Assembly (NCBI GenBank): GCA_029862125.1
Contig: JAOTXY010000001.1
Coordinates: 46,114-110,113 of the forward strand
DNA length: 64,000 nucleotides
Origin: Gammaproteobacteria bacterium
GTDB taxonomy: Bacteria; Pseudomonadota; Gammaproteobacteria; GCA-001735895
Direction: 5' to 3'
In this document: positions 46,626 to 56,768 of the stretch, piece by piece
Layout of the letters: each line of letters opens with the position of its first letter
Position numbering within the stretch: position 1 is the stretch's first letter
The notes under the pieces: generated by a model
Seen by the model: only the letters and a program-made list of their open reading frames with translations
What the model was told of the DNA's origin: nothing
Database searches by the model: none
Made by a program: the position numbers and the translations under genes

Positions 46626-47598
46626 ATGGCCACTGGTATTATTGCTGACACCCTTGCCGTTGCTGGTTTACCTGGCCCTGCCCGCGCGGACGCAACAGCA
46701 ACAGGCAGCATTGCGTGTGCCGATGATCGAAGATTTTCAGCTCGGTGGTGTACAGGCGGATGAAGTCAGATCCTATCGCTGGCGTCAATGGCTCTACTTG
46801 CTGGCGTGGTTGCTGCTGGTATTTGCGGCAAGCCGTCCGCAATGGCTCGGGGAGTCGATCGCGATACCGATTAGCGGGCGTGACCTGATGCTGGCGGTAG
46901 ATTTGTCCGACAGCATGCGTACCGCCGATTTCAAAATCGAGGGCAAACAGGTCAACCGACTGCAGGCCACCAAGCAGGTGGCAAGCCAATTCATCGAACG
47001 TCGGCGCGGCGATCGACTCGGCCTGATCCTGTTTGGCACCCAGGCCTACCTGCAGACTCCCCTCACCTTCGACAGCAAGACCGTTAACCGCCTGTTGCAG
47101 GAATCGGCAATCGGTCTTGCCGGTGAGCGCACCGCGATCGGCGATGCCATCGGGCTTGCGATCAAGCGCCTCGACCTGGAGTCGGATAACTCGCGGGTGC
47201 TGGTATTGATGACCGATGGCGCCAATACCGCGGGTGAAGTTACCCCGTTGAAAGCCGCGCAGCTTGCCGCCAGGCGTGGGCTTAAGGTTTACACCATCGG
47301 TATCGGCGCCGATGAACAGATCGAATCCACCTGGTTCGGTCTGCGCCGCACCAATCCCTCGGCACAACTGGATGAAAAAACGCTGCGTGCGATTGCGAGT
47401 TTAAGTGGTGGACGCTACTTTCGAGCACGTGACACGCAAGAGCTGGCAAAAATTTACGACCTGCTCGATGAGCTGGAACCGTTACCGAGAGACACGCAAA
47501 GCCTACGCCCGGTGCGGGCCCTGTTCGTCTGGCCACTGGCTTTCGCGCTGGTCCTGGCGGTACTGTTGGTGATACCTCGCCTGTGGAGACGGCCATGA
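46612..47598 (+). CDS. batA: VWA-domain membrane protein, BatA type
   Basis: This protein of about 328 residues has N-terminal helices (VEWPLVLLLTPLPLLVYLAL and a second at about 57-77), then a VWA domain with an intact MIDAS (AVDLSDSMR, the Thr region LQTPLTFDSKT and the Asp in LMTDGANTAG). A C-terminal helix ends it. ATG 46612 is chosen; the frame is open to 46513 but would overlap DUF4381 by 113 bp and lose the BatA N-terminus. Confidence 0.9.
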   Translation: MFQVEWPLVLLLTPLPLLVYLALPARTQQQQAALRVPMIEDFQLGGVQADEVRSYRWRQWLYLLAWLLLVFAASRPQWLGESIAIPISGRDLMLAVDLSDSMRTADFKIEGKQVNRLQATKQVASQFIERRRGDRLGLILFGTQAYLQTPLTFDSKTVNRLLQESAIGLAGERTAIGDAIGLAIKRLDLESDNSRVLVLMTDGANTAGEVTPLKAAQLAARRGLKVYTIGIGADEQIESTWFGLRRTNPSAQLDEKTLRAIASLSGGRYFRARDTQELAKIYDLLDELEPLPRDTQSLRPVRALFVWPLAFALVLAVLLVIPRLWRRP

Positions 47599-49394
47599 TC
47601 GAGCAATTCCACTTTTTGCGACCCGCCTGGTTGCTGCTGCTGATTCCGCTCGCGGCGGTGCTGTGGTTATTGCTGGTACGGCGCTACGATAGTGGAAGCT
47701 GGCGCACGGTAATCGATGAGCGCCTGCGGCCTTTCGTGCTCAGTAGCAGTGATCAAAATCAGCGCGAATGGACGCGCTGGATTCCCGCTGCTGTCGCCTT
47801 GCTGGCCATCTTTGCGCTTGCCGGTCCGACCTGGGAGAAGTTACCGCAACCGGTGTATCACAAGGATAGTGCATTGGTGATTGCGCTCGATATGTCGCGC
47901 TCGATGAATGCCGCCGATATCAAGCCGAGTCGCCTGGTGCGTGCGCGCCATAAAATCGCGGATATTCTAAATCTCAGGCAGGAGGGACAGACGGCGCTGG
48001 TGGTCTATGCTGCCGATGCCTTTACGGTAACCCCGCTGACCAGCGACGTCGATACGATCCTGGCATTATTGCCCGATCTCGAAACCGAATTGATGCCGGC
48101 GCAGGGCACCCGCGCCGACCGTGCGCTAAAGCTTGCGCTGGAGCTGTTCGAGAATAGCGGCATCGCAGGTGGCGACGTGTTACTGGTTAGCGATGGGCTC
48201 AGCGACTTCGAACTGAGCCGCGTTGAAACCCTGCTTGAAAGCAAACCGGGTCAGCGGGTTTCGGTACTCGTCATCGGCACCCCCGAAGGTGGACCCGTGC
48301 CGTTAAAGAACGGGGGATTCCTGAAAGATCGTGGTGGCGAGATCGTGATTTCCAGTCTGCAGGAAGATAACCTGCGCCGAATTGCGCAAATCGGGGACGG
48401 TGTATATGCCACGCTGAGCGCCGACGATATCGATATCAACACGCTCGCCTACCTCATGGAATCAGCCATCGATGATCGTGATGTGCGATTGAGTGATCGA
48501 TCGGCCGACCTGTGGCGCGAGCTTGGCCCGTGGCTGCTGCTGTTTGCGTTGCCGTTCGCAGCACTCGTGTTTCGCCGCGGACTGATCTGGCTATTCCCGC
48601 TCTACATACTGGTATTACCGCCGGATGCGCAGGCGCTCGACTGGTCGGCCTGGTGGCAAAACAACGATCAGCGCGCGAACCAGTTGTTTGAACAGGGTGA
48701 CCACGCGGCCGCGGCCGAATTGTTTGACGACCCGGACTGGAAGGCTTCTTCGAATTACCGCGCGGGTGATTACGCGGCAGCGCTTGGCACCTGGGAACAA
48801 CTCGAAAGTGAGGCAGCCGCCTACAACCAGGCCAACGCGCTGGCGAAGCTGGGTCGTCTCGACGATGCGCTAGCCGCCTACGACAGGTTGCTGCAGCAAA
48901 ATCCCGCTCACCAAGATGCGCTCTATAACAAGCAGGCAATTGAAGAGTTTCTCAAGAATCAACAGTCGCAACAGCAACAGGGACAGCAGGGCGAACAGCA
49001 GCAACAGCAGCAGGGCGAACAGCAGCAACAGCAGCAGGGAGATCAACAACAATCCGGACAGGGTGAAACCCAATCGGAAGAGTCCGAACAATCAGCCGGG
49101 AGTAGCCAGGATCAACCCGAGACCGGTGCACAGAATCAGCAACAGGCACAGCAGCAAGATGGGCAGGACGATACAGGACAACAGCAATCCGCGAAGCAGA
49201 AGCCGGCAAACCAGGCGGACCAGCAAGCAGCCGAGAGTGAGACCATGGCCGAGCTCGATCAACAAATGTCCGAGCAGGCCGCCGAGCAATGGCTGCGCAA
49301 GATTCCCGATGATCCGGGCGGTTTGCTGCGACGTAAATTTATCTACCAGTACCGCAAGCGCGGTGGTGTCGATGCAGAGGGAAAGCCCTGGTGA
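47595..49394 (+). CDS. VWA-TPR protein, BatB-BatC fusion with Gln-rich tail
   Basis: This protein of about 599 residues starts with membrane helices (IEQFHFLRPAWLLLLIPLAAVLWLLL), then a VWA domain (IALDMSRSMNAADIKPSRL with intact MIDAS) and two more helices at about 310-345. TPR-like repeats (SNYRAGDYAAALGTWEQLE, ANALAKLGRLDDALAAYDRLLQQNP) follow, and then a low-complexity Gln-rich region of about 110 residues. The short C-terminal domain ends with WLRKIPDDPGGLLRRKFIYQYRKR. ATG 47595 forms ATGA with the batA stop. Confidence 0.9.
   Translation: MIEQFHFLRPAWLLLLIPLAAVLWLLLVRRYDSGSWRTVIDERLRPFVLSSSDQNQREWTRWIPAAVALLAIFALAGPTWEKLPQPVYHKDSALVIALDMSRSMNAADIKPSRLVRARHKIADILNLRQEGQTALVVYAADAFTVTPLTSDVDTILALLPDLETELMPAQGTRADRALKLALELFENSGIAGGDVLLVSDGLSDFELSRVETLLESKPGQRVSVLVIGTPEGGPVPLKNGGFLKDRGGEIVISSLQEDNLRRIAQIGDGVYATLSADDIDINTLAYLMESAIDDRDVRLSDRSADLWRELGPWLLLFALPFAALVFRRGLIWLFPLYILVLPPDAQALDWSAWWQNNDQRANQLFEQGDHAAAAELFDDPDWKASSNYRAGDYAAALGTWEQLESEAAAYNQANALAKLGRLDDALAAYDRLLQQNPAHQDALYNKQAIEEFLKNQQSQQQQGQQGEQQQQQQGEQQQQQQGDQQQSGQGETQSEESEQSAGSSQDQPETGAQNQQQAQQQDGQDDTGQQQSAKQKPANQADQQAAESETMAELDQQMSEQAAEQWLRKIPDDPGGLLRRKFIYQYRKRGGVDAEGKPW
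48958..49230 (+). repeat. Low-complexity CAG/CAA tract in the batB-batC gene
   Basis: The tract encodes about 90 residues dominated by Gln with Gly, Glu and Ser, including two near-identical units of GEQQQQQQ type. Such tracts vary in length by slippage. Confidence 0.85.
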
Positions 49395-51052
49395 ACATGA
49401 CGTTGATAAAATCTTTACTGGTATTGGTTTTGCTGTTGCTGGCTGGATTGCAGCAGGTCATGGCCGTGGTCGAGGTAACTATTGATCGCAACCCGGTGCA
49501 GGTAAACGAATCTTTTCAACTGGTATTCTCACTCGATCAAAGCCCCGACGACGATCCTGATTTTTCTATGCTGCAGCAGCATTTCATGATTCTTGGAAAT
49601 AGTCGCAGTAACAGCATCAGTATTGTCAACGGCGAGTACCAGCGCAGCGTCAAGTGGACGCTGCAGCTAATGGCCAAGCAGGTCGGCGAGTACATGATCC
49701 CGGCAATTCGCTTCGACAAGGACCGTAGCAAGCCGTTCCAGATCAAGGTGCTGCCCTCGAGCCTGGCCTCGGTGCCGCATGATCAGCTGGTGCTCGAGCT
49801 ACTGGTCGATAAAGCGGAGGTCTACGTGCAGAGCCAGGTTATCGTTACCTTGCGGTTGCTGAGTGCAAGCAGTATCTCCGCCTACAATTTCGGTGATATC
49901 TCGACGGATGACCTGGATGTCGTGATTGAACCGCTCGGCGACGAGCGCGATTACCGAACGCGCATTGCGGATAAATCCTACCTGGTGCTGGAAAAGCAGT
50001 TTGCACTGTTTCCACAACAAAGTGGTCGACTTCGCATTGCGCCGGTCATGGCAGAGGTGCGTATACCGTCGGGCTCGACCTTCGACCCGTTCCGCAGCGG
50101 GGGCAAAATTCGTCGCCTGCGCTCGCAGCAGGTTTTTATCGATGTTGAACCGATTCCGCCCGGAGTTGCCGGTTCCTACTGGCTGCCGGCGACCCGGCTC
50201 GAACTTCGCGAAGAATGGCAATCTGATCTCGACGGACTGGTCGCTGGCGAGCCGATCACGCGCAGCCTGACACTGGTAGCCGATGGTTTGACCGCGGCGC
50301 AACTGCCCGAGCTGACCATGCAGCAGGTTGACGGCATTAAACAGTACCCTGATCAACCGGGACTACAGAACACACGTTCGGACAAAGGGGTAACAGGAAA
50401 ACGTGAGCAGAAGGTGGCGCTGATTCCGGGTGCGGAAGGCATCTACCGGATGCCGGAAATCAGTCTGCCCTGGTGGAACCTCGAGACCGGAAAGCTCGAA
50501 ACAGCCACGATTCCTGCCCGTGAACTGAGCGTTGCCGCCGCCACAACCGCGGTTGCACAGCCACCCGTAACGGAACCAGCAGTAACCGAGGCGGCGGGAC
50601 AGGTCTCCTCGACTAACAATTTCTGGTTATGGTTGAGCCTGTTGCTCGCCTGTGGCTGGATTGCCAGCGGGATTTACTGGTGGTTTAAATCGCAGCGGTC
50701 AGGTGTTCAGCCTGCGCCGGCGGTTGAACACCCCGGGTTGCGTGAGGCGCGCAGGCAACTGCGCCAGGCCTGCGACGCGAATGATGGGGCAACTGCGCGC
50801 CATGCGCTGCTGGATTGGGGCAGGGCATTGCTGGCCCCGCGCGAAATTAACAACCTGCAGCAGCTTGGTAGTTCACTGGGCGATGATATGACACTGCAGA
50901 TCGAGCGTCTTAATCAAAGCCTGTATGCCGGGGCAGGTGTCACGTGGCAGGGGGATGATCTGTGGCTGCTTTGCCAGCAACTCGAGAAAATTGCACAGTC
51001 GGAACGCAACCGCGATGTCGCGCAATTGTCACCGCTTAATCCGACGTACTGA
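49391..51052 (+). CDS. batD: BatD-family membrane protein
   Basis: This 553-residue protein has a signal peptide (IKSLLVLVLLLLAGLQQVMA), periplasmic beta domains (VTIDRNPVQVNESFQLVFSLDQ at about 25-130; LELLVDKAEVYVQSQVIVTLRLL at about 135-240), a membrane helix at about 410-430 and a cytoplasmic tail. BatD completes the MoxR-Bat operon, linked in other bacteria to envelope stress tolerance. GTG 49391 overlaps the preceding stop; ATG 49397 is equally possible. Confidence 0.9.
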   Translation: MNMTLIKSLLVLVLLLLAGLQQVMAVVEVTIDRNPVQVNESFQLVFSLDQSPDDDPDFSMLQQHFMILGNSRSNSISIVNGEYQRSVKWTLQLMAKQVGEYMIPAIRFDKDRSKPFQIKVLPSSLASVPHDQLVLELLVDKAEVYVQSQVIVTLRLLSASSISAYNFGDISTDDLDVVIEPLGDERDYRTRIADKSYLVLEKQFALFPQQSGRLRIAPVMAEVRIPSGSTFDPFRSGGKIRRLRSQQVFIDVEPIPPGVAGSYWLPATRLELREEWQSDLDGLVAGEPITRSLTLVADGLTAAQLPELTMQQVDGIKQYPDQPGLQNTRSDKGVTGKREQKVALIPGAEGIYRMPEISLPWWNLETGKLETATIPARELSVAAATTAVAQPPVTEPAVTEAAGQVSSTNNFWLWLSLLLACGWIASGIYWWFKSQRSGVQPAPAVEHPGLREARRQLRQACDANDGATARHALLDWGRALLAPREINNLQQLGSSLGDDMTLQIERLNQSLYAGAGVTWQGDDLWLLCQQLEKIAQSERNRDVAQLSPLNPTY

Positions 51053-51197
51053 AAACCATCCCCTCCAGCCTCAATCTGATGTAGGCACCCGCGCGCTTTA
51101 CTCGGACCGGATTGGTGCCTCGTATAATAAAACAAGGTCTCGCGACAAGATTCCATCTCGGTTAGACTGCTGCGATTGATATACCAACATTAATACA

Positions 51198-52556
51198 ATG
51201 GAAGCGATCGAAAACGCTGATTTAGTCTGGATAATTATCGGACTTTCAGGCCTCTTGCTGCTGGGACTGCTGTACAGCTTGCGCCATTACCAGAATACCA
51301 ACCGCGAGATGAAGGCCCGGCTTGAAACAACCCTGCAAACTGAGTACACATTGCGCGATCGACTGCATGCAGCGGAGAAAGACACGCAAGCAGTACAGTC
51401 GCAGCTGGATACGGAACGTGCGCTCGGGGCAGAAAGAATCGCCCAATCCGAAAAAGATCGCGCACAACTCAAGGTCGAGTTCGAGAATCTTGCGAACCGG
51501 GTACTGGAAGATAAGACGCGCAGCTTCGACAAGACCAGCCGGACTTCACTCGAGGCACTGCTGAAACCCTTTCGCGAACAGGTCGAGGGATTCCAGAAAC
51601 GCGTCAACGATGTGCACAGCGAATCCATCAAGGGCAATACCAAGCTCGAAAGCGAGATCAGGAAGGTCCTCGAAGTCGGTCTCAAAATCGGCAGCGATGC
51701 GCAAAACCTGACCGATGCGCTCAAGGGCGATTCGCAGCGACGAGGCAGCTGGGGTGAAACCCAGCTCGAAAAAACCCTGCAACTGAGCGGTTTGATCGAG
51801 CATGACCACTATGACAAGCAGACTTCGATGACGGATGCCGAAGGTAAACGCAAGCAAACCGATTTTCTGATCAAACTGCCGGATAACAAGCACATTATCA
51901 TTGATAGCAAAGTTTCGTTGGCGGCCTACGACCGCGTGGTTGCGGCCGAGAACGACGAGCAACTCCAGCTTGCGCTGAACGAGCACGTGAAAGCGGTTAA
52001 GGGTCATATCGACGATCTGCAGGGCAAGAATTACACCAGCCTCGCTGGAATCCGCAGTCCCAGTTTCGTGCTGATGTTCATGCCGATCGAGCCGGCCTAC
52101 ATCGAAGCGCTCAAGTACGAGAAGGATCTTTTCGCCTACGGTTACGAGCGCGGTATCGTGCTGGTGTCACATACCACGCTGATTCCGATCCTGACCACGG
52201 TGGCTAACCTCTGGGCCATGGAGCGTAGTACCCGTGAAGCGAGAGAGCTAGGCGACAAGGCGGGCGATATCTACAACCAGGTGCGCAAGGTGACCGAACG
52301 CCTCGCCAAAATTGGCGGTAGCCTCGGGGCCGCGACCAATCACTTCAATGAAACGGTCACCGCGATCAGCGGGCGCCAGGGCTTGCGCGGCAAGGTTGAG
52401 CGATTTGCCGAAATGTCGAGCAAGGTCACGCAGTCGATTCCGGAAATCGAACCATTGCATAACGATTTGCAAAGTGAAAAGCTCGAACTGCTGGCCGAGC
52501 CATTGGCGTCTGAAAACGAGCACAAAGAGGGTAAAGACGAGGCCCCGACGACTTGA
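51198..52556 (+). CDS. rmuC: DNA recombination protein RmuC
   Basis: This 452-residue protein has an N-terminal membrane anchor (about 10-28), a coiled coil (about 30-110) and the RmuC nuclease-like domain (about 130-430). Family segments include GNTKLESEIRKVLEVGLKIGSDAQNLTDALKGDSQRRGSWGETQLE, HIIIDSKVSLAAYDRVV and SPSFVLMFMPIEPAYIEAL. RmuC limits inversions between short inverted repeats, which is notable in a repeat-rich genome. It stands between the Bat operon and cbpA with its own short upstream gap. Confidence 0.95.
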   Translation: MEAIENADLVWIIIGLSGLLLLGLLYSLRHYQNTNREMKARLETTLQTEYTLRDRLHAAEKDTQAVQSQLDTERALGAERIAQSEKDRAQLKVEFENLANRVLEDKTRSFDKTSRTSLEALLKPFREQVEGFQKRVNDVHSESIKGNTKLESEIRKVLEVGLKIGSDAQNLTDALKGDSQRRGSWGETQLEKTLQLSGLIEHDHYDKQTSMTDAEGKRKQTDFLIKLPDNKHIIIDSKVSLAAYDRVVAAENDEQLQLALNEHVKAVKGHIDDLQGKNYTSLAGIRSPSFVLMFMPIEPAYIEALKYEKDLFAYGYERGIVLVSHTTLIPILTTVANLWAMERSTREARELGDKAGDIYNQVRKVTERLAKIGGSLGAATNHFNETVTAISGRQGLRGKVERFAEMSSKVTQSIPEIEPLHNDLQSEKLELLAEPLASENEHKEGKDEAPTT

Positions 52557-52608
52557 AAAACCCTACAAAACACCTATCTATTAGGGACATCAACCACCCG
52601 TTGTTAAC

Positions 52609-53550
52609 GTGAAATACCAGGATTATTATCAAATTTTGGGCGTTCCCCGTGACGCTGAAAAAAGTGATATCAAGAAAGCCTACCGCAAGCTTGCGCGCAG
52701 GTACCATCCTGATGTCAACAGCGAAGCGGACGCGGAAGAAAAGTTCAAAGAAGTCAACGAAGCCTACGAAGTACTGAAGGATACCGACAAGCGCCAGGCC
52801 TACGATCGTTTTGGTGCCGACTGGAAACACGGTCAGCAATTCGATGGTGGTGGATTTGGCGGCTTCCAGGATGGGGACTTCGAGGGCGGCGGTTACAGCA
52901 GCGGTGGTTTTAGCGGCGGCGACTTCAGCGACTTTTTTGAATCGATTTTTGGCGGTGGTTTCCAGCAGGCCGGGGGGTCACCGTTTCAGCAGGGCCAGCG
53001 CCAGCGCCAGCGGCGTGGCGCCGATCTGCAGCTACAACTCGATATCACGCTTGAAGAAGCCTTCAACGGTGGCAGCAAAACGATTCAGTTTGCCAAAACA
53101 CCGGGCTCCGCCGAAATGAAAAAGCTCAAGATCACGATTCCCAAGGGTGTGAGCCAGGGGCAGAAGATCCGCCTCGCGAAACAGGGGCAGGCCGCCCCTC
53201 ACGCTGGCGAGCCTGGTGACTTGTACCTGGAGATGAATATCCTGCCGCATCGCCTGTTCCGCCTGGAAGGCCGTGACGTGATCCTGCGCCTGCCCCTGAC
53301 ACCCTGGGAAGCCGCCGCGGGTGCCAGCTTGAAAGTGCCGACCTTGTCCGGTTCGGTCGAGCTCAAGATCAAACCCGGCATGCAGTCAGGACAAAAAATG
53401 CGGCTCAAGGGCAAGGGCCTGGCCGGGCCTCCAGCCGGCGATCAATTCGTGGAAATCATGATTCAAACGCCACCCGCGGATAGCGATACGGCGAAGCAGT
53501 TTTACCAGGAAATGCAAGACCAGTTCGATTTCAACCCGCGTTCGTTTTAG
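52609..53550 (+). CDS. cbpA: DnaJ-class co-chaperone, CbpA type
   Basis: This 313-residue protein has a J domain at about 1-70 ([32 protein letters not shown], with the HPD motif), a Gly/Phe-rich linker (about 75-130) and two C-terminal substrate-binding beta domains (about 135-310). There is no zinc-finger domain, which separates CbpA from DnaJ. The start is GTG 52609. It stimulates DnaK. The protease gene follows after 7 bp, so both may be co-transcribed. Confidence 0.93.
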   Translation: MKYQDYYQILGVPRDAEKSDIKKAYRKLARRYHPDVNSEADAEEKFKEVNEAYEVLKDTDKRQAYDRFGADWKHGQQFDGGGFGGFQDGDFEGGGYSSGGFSGGDFSDFFESIFGGGFQQAGGSPFQQGQRQRQRRGADLQLQLDITLEEAFNGGSKTIQFAKTPGSAEMKKLKITIPKGVSQGQKIRLAKQGQAAPHAGEPGDLYLEMNILPHRLFRLEGRDVILRLPLTPWEAAAGASLKVPTLSGSVELKIKPGMQSGQKMRLKGKGLAGPPAGDQFVEIMIQTPPADSDTAKQFYQEMQDQFDFNPRSF

Positions 53551-53557
53551 CGATTCC

Positions 53558-54922
53558 GTGATGAAAGTCGTTTGCACGAGCTTGTTGCTATTGCTGTTGA
53601 GTATGCCGCTGCAGGCCGCACTGCCGGTCGCGGTAGACGGCATAAAGTTACCCAGCCTCGCGCCGATGCTCGAGCGCACTACCCCGGCGGTGGTAAACAT
53701 TGCAACCCGTGGCAAGGCCCGCCGGCGTGTCGAATTACCACTGCCGCGTGATCCGTTGTTCAGGCGTTTTTTCGAAGTACCGAGTATCGAACGCGTGCAG
53801 GAAATCGCGAGCCTCGGCTCGGGTGTCATTGTCGACGCCGAGAATGGCCTGATTCTGACCAATTTTCACGTCATCAAGGATGCTTACGAAATCAACGTAA
53901 CCTTGACCGACGGCCGTGAACTGCGCGCCGAAATTATTGGTCGCGATCCCGACACCGATGTCGCGGTAATCCAGGTTGCGGATGAAAACCTGGTCCAGGT
54001 TCCGATGGCCGATTCGAGCGCGCTGCGCGTTGGTGATTTCGTGGTCGCCATCGGAAACCCGTTCGGGCTCGGGCAAACCGTGACCTCGGGTATCGTCTCG
54101 GCGCTCGGCCGCTCCGGACTCGGTGTCGAGTCGATCGAGGATTTTATCCAGACCGACGCGTCGATCAACCTGGGTAACTCTGGCGGCGCGCTGGTTAATT
54201 TGCGCGGCGAACTGGTGGGTATCAATACCGCGATTTACGGCGCCGGCAATACCGGTAACATCGGCATCGGGTTTGCGATTCCGATCAACATGGCGCGTGA
54301 CATCATGGGCCAGCTGATCGACTACGGTGAAGTCAAGCGTGGCCGTCTCGGTGCGCAGGGTCAGGATCTGACCGCGCAACTTGCCCAGGCTTTCGGTATC
54401 AACCGCAGCAACGGATTTATCGTGACCCAGATCGAATCCGGCTCGCCGGCGGACAAGGCCGGCATCAAGGTCGGCGACGTGATTGTTGCGGCTAACGACA
54501 AGGCGATTCGCTCGGCGCGTGACATGCATAACCTGGTCGGGCTGCAGCGTCTCGGGCAGACCATCGAACTGGTGCTTTATCGCAACGGCGACGAGGTTGC
54601 GTTACCGGTGCTGATCCAGCCGATCGAAATTAATAAACTCGGCGGTGGCAAGATTCATCCCAAGCTTGCGGGCGCGACCATCGGCGAAATGCGCGAACAG
54701 CACCTGCAGCGCGGGCGCGTCGACTACCTCGAAGTGATGAAGGTTGAACGAGGCTCCAACGCCGACGCCTCCGGATTCCGGGTCGGCGACATCATTTTCT
54801 CGATCAACAAGCAGCTAACGCGTACCTTCGATGAAGTCTTCGCCCTGGTCGAAACCAACGGCAAGGCCATGATCATGAATATTCAGCGTGGTAATCGTGA
54901 GCTATTCATCCTGTTAAAATGA
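53558..54922 (+). CDS. Periplasmic serine protease DegP/DegQ (HtrA)
   Basis: This 454-residue protein has a signal peptide ([15 protein letters not shown]), a trypsin-like domain with the triad His104 (LTNFHV), Asp134 (DPDTDVAV) and Ser208 ([11 protein letters not shown]), and two PDZ domains (about 270-355 and 375-450). Two PDZ domains and no Q-linker favour the DegQ type. GTG 53558 and ATG 53561 are adjacent starts. It degrades or refolds misfolded envelope proteins, which fits its neighbours cbpA and the Bat operon. Confidence 0.94.
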   Translation: MMKVVCTSLLLLLLSMPLQAALPVAVDGIKLPSLAPMLERTTPAVVNIATRGKARRRVELPLPRDPLFRRFFEVPSIERVQEIASLGSGVIVDAENGLILTNFHVIKDAYEINVTLTDGRELRAEIIGRDPDTDVAVIQVADENLVQVPMADSSALRVGDFVVAIGNPFGLGQTVTSGIVSALGRSGLGVESIEDFIQTDASINLGNSGGALVNLRGELVGINTAIYGAGNTGNIGIGFAIPINMARDIMGQLIDYGEVKRGRLGAQGQDLTAQLAQAFGINRSNGFIVTQIESGSPADKAGIKVGDVIVAANDKAIRSARDMHNLVGLQRLGQTIELVLYRNGDEVALPVLIQPIEINKLGGGKIHPKLAGATIGEMREQHLQRGRVDYLEVMKVERGSNADASGFRVGDIIFSINKQLTRTFDEVFALVETNGKAMIMNIQRGNRELFILLK

Positions 54923-54935
54923 TAGAATTTCGGCC

Positions 54936-55412
54936 ATGAGCAAATTAACCCATTTCAACCAGGCAGGCGAAGCACATATGGTCGATATCGCCGACAAGCC
55001 ATCGAGCGCCCGGCGTGCGATTGCCGTCGGTCGCATCGTTATGCAGGCCGAGACCCTGGAATTGATTCAACAGGGTGGGCACAAGAAGGGCGACGTGCTT
55101 GGCGTGGCGCGTATCGCTGGCATCATGGCGACCAAGCGCACCGCGGACCTGGTGCCGATGTGCCATCCGTTAGCGCTGACCCACGTTGCGGTCGAATTTG
55201 AAACGGACCTTGATGCCGGTGCAGTCGAATGTACCGTCACCGCCGAAACCACGGGCCCGACGGGGGTCGAAATGGAAGCGCTGACCGGGGTGCAGGTCAG
55301 CTTGCTGACGATTTACGATATGTGTAAATCGGTTGATCGCGGCATGGTCATCAGCGATGTGCGCCTGCTCGAAAAATCCGGCGGCAAATCCGGCCACTGG
55401 AAACGCGACTAA
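54936..55412 (+). CDS. moaC: Cyclic pyranopterin monophosphate synthase accessory protein MoaC
   Basis: This 158-residue enzyme works with MoaA to form cyclic pyranopterin monophosphate in molybdenum cofactor synthesis. Signature segments are [74 protein letters not shown] and [12 protein letters not shown]. It lies 13 bp after the protease gene; no other moa gene is present here. Confidence 0.97.
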   Translation: MSKLTHFNQAGEAHMVDIADKPSSARRAIAVGRIVMQAETLELIQQGGHKKGDVLGVARIAGIMATKRTADLVPMCHPLALTHVAVEFETDLDAGAVECTVTAETTGPTGVEMEALTGVQVSLLTIYDMCKSVDRGMVISDVRLLEKSGGKSGHWKRD

Positions 55413-55442
55413 CGTCCACTTAAGAGCGTTCTCGCAAACTGA

Positions 55443-55605
55443 CCCCGTCATCCCCGCCTATACTCTCGTCATCCCCGCGGACCTATTCCGTCATCCCCGC
55501 GGACCTATTCCGTCATCCCCGCGCAAGCGGGGATCTTAGGACGATGCCACCATTACAAGATCCCCGCTTGCGCGGGGATGACGAGTAGGGTGCGGGAATG
55601 ACGTA
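55443..55605. repeat. Palindromic repeat cluster with 22-bp tandem repeat
   Basis: A 22-bp unit, CGTCATCCCCGCGGACCTAT plus TC, is repeated in tandem at 55467-55488 and 55489-55510. Facing full copies follow at 55512-55537 and 55559-55582, joined by a linker containing GCCACCATTACAAGATC. It fills the gap between moaC and the convergent DUF2333 gene. Confidence 0.88.
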
Positions 55606-55635
55606 AAAAATTCGTAGGAACTTTGGCCGGAACGG

Positions 55636-56685
55636 TTAGCCCTGCGACAGCAGGCTGCGTAGATCGATTACCGCGGCATTTGCGCGCGATATATACGAGG
55701 CCATGACCAGCGAGTGATTGGCAAAAATGCCGAAACCGCTGCCGTTGAGGATAATCGGGCTCCAGATGGCATCCTGGGTTGCCTCGAGTTCGCGAATGAT
55801 CTGGCGCAGGCTGATCAGGGCATTCTTCTTTTGCAGCACCGGCTCAAAATCGATTTCCACCGCCTTTAAGAATTGCACCAGCGCCCAGGAGGCGCCGCGC
55901 GCCTCGTAGAACACGTCGTCGATCTCGTCCCAGGGTGTTTTAACCTCGACCTGGGAACTGGTTCGTGTCGATTGCACGGCCTCGGCGTCGCCGGCCAGGT
56001 CGGTATTGAGTCGTACCTGCCCGACGCTTGCGCTCAATCGCTGCGACAGGCTACCGAGGCGTTTTTCAACCTGCCCCAACCATTCCTGCAGATTATCCGC
56101 ACGCGCGTAAAACTGCGCGTTCGGGTCGCCGGGATTTTGCAGGCGTTCGAGGTAGCCGTAAAGTGCCGTTATGCCTTCCTGGTAGACACCTTCGGTGGCC
56201 GGTAAAAACCAGGACTGATTATCAAAGTTGAACTTGGGCTCGGCAATGATCAAATCGACATCTTCGGCCGATTGCGATTGTGAGCGGCTGAAGTCATTGC
56301 GCATCGAGCGCGCCAGGTCGCGTGACTGCACCAGCACGCCGAACTCCCAGTTAGGGATGTTATCGAGCCAGATGGACGGTGGCATGATGTCGTTGCTGAG
56401 ATAGCCGCCACGCTTGTTGAGCAGCGTCTCCATCGCGGTAATCAGTGCGCTGGTGGTATAACTGCCGGTGGTAAGCCGTGATTCGGTCACCGGCGCATGT
56501 TCGGCTGCCGCTTCCTCGATATCGAACGGATCCGGTTCGTCGCTCCAGTAGATACCCAGCAATGTTAACAATAGTAAAATCAGCAGTACCGGTATCACTA
56601 CCAGTCTGAGCTTGCTATCGTCTCCAGGGCCCCGTAAACGGTAGCCCGTAGCCCGGTCGGCCCAGTCAATCAGTTTGTCGATCAT
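55636..56685 (-). CDS. DUF2333 family membrane protein
   Basis: This 349-residue protein has one N-terminal membrane helix (about 28-48, LVVIPVLLILLLLTLLGIYW) and a large soluble domain with segments such as TSALITAMETLLNKRGGYLSNDIMPPSIWLDNIPNWEFGVLVQSRDLARSMRNDFSRSQSQS. The pattern matches DUF2333, a proteobacterial family without known function. The protein is probably anchored with its bulk in the periplasm. It diverges from the AsmA gene, leaving 83 bases for both promoters. Confidence 0.85.
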   Translation of the reverse strand: MIDKLIDWADRATGYRLRGPGDDSKLRLVVIPVLLILLLLTLLGIYWSDEPDPFDIEEAAAEHAPVTESRLTTGSYTTSALITAMETLLNKRGGYLSNDIMPPSIWLDNIPNWEFGVLVQSRDLARSMRNDFSRSQSQSAEDVDLIIAEPKFNFDNQSWFLPATEGVYQEGITALYGYLERLQNPGDPNAQFYARADNLQEWLGQVEKRLGSLSQRLSASVGQVRLNTDLAGDAEAVQSTRTSSQVEVKTPWDEIDDVFYEARGASWALVQFLKAVEIDFEPVLQKKNALISLRQIIRELEATQDAIWSPIILNGSGFGIFANHSLVMASYISRANAAVIDLRSLLSQG

Positions 56686-56768
56686 GATCTTGTATCAAGT
56701 TCCATTTCGTGCCACATTGCGGGGCATTATTTCAGATCGAAGCCAAGGTATAAAGCTACTAACCCGTT

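Noticed and set aside
55443..55605. Regular repeats resembling a CRISPR array
   Set aside because: The units are palindromic and directly adjacent or share a conserved linker. There are no unique spacers and no cas genes.
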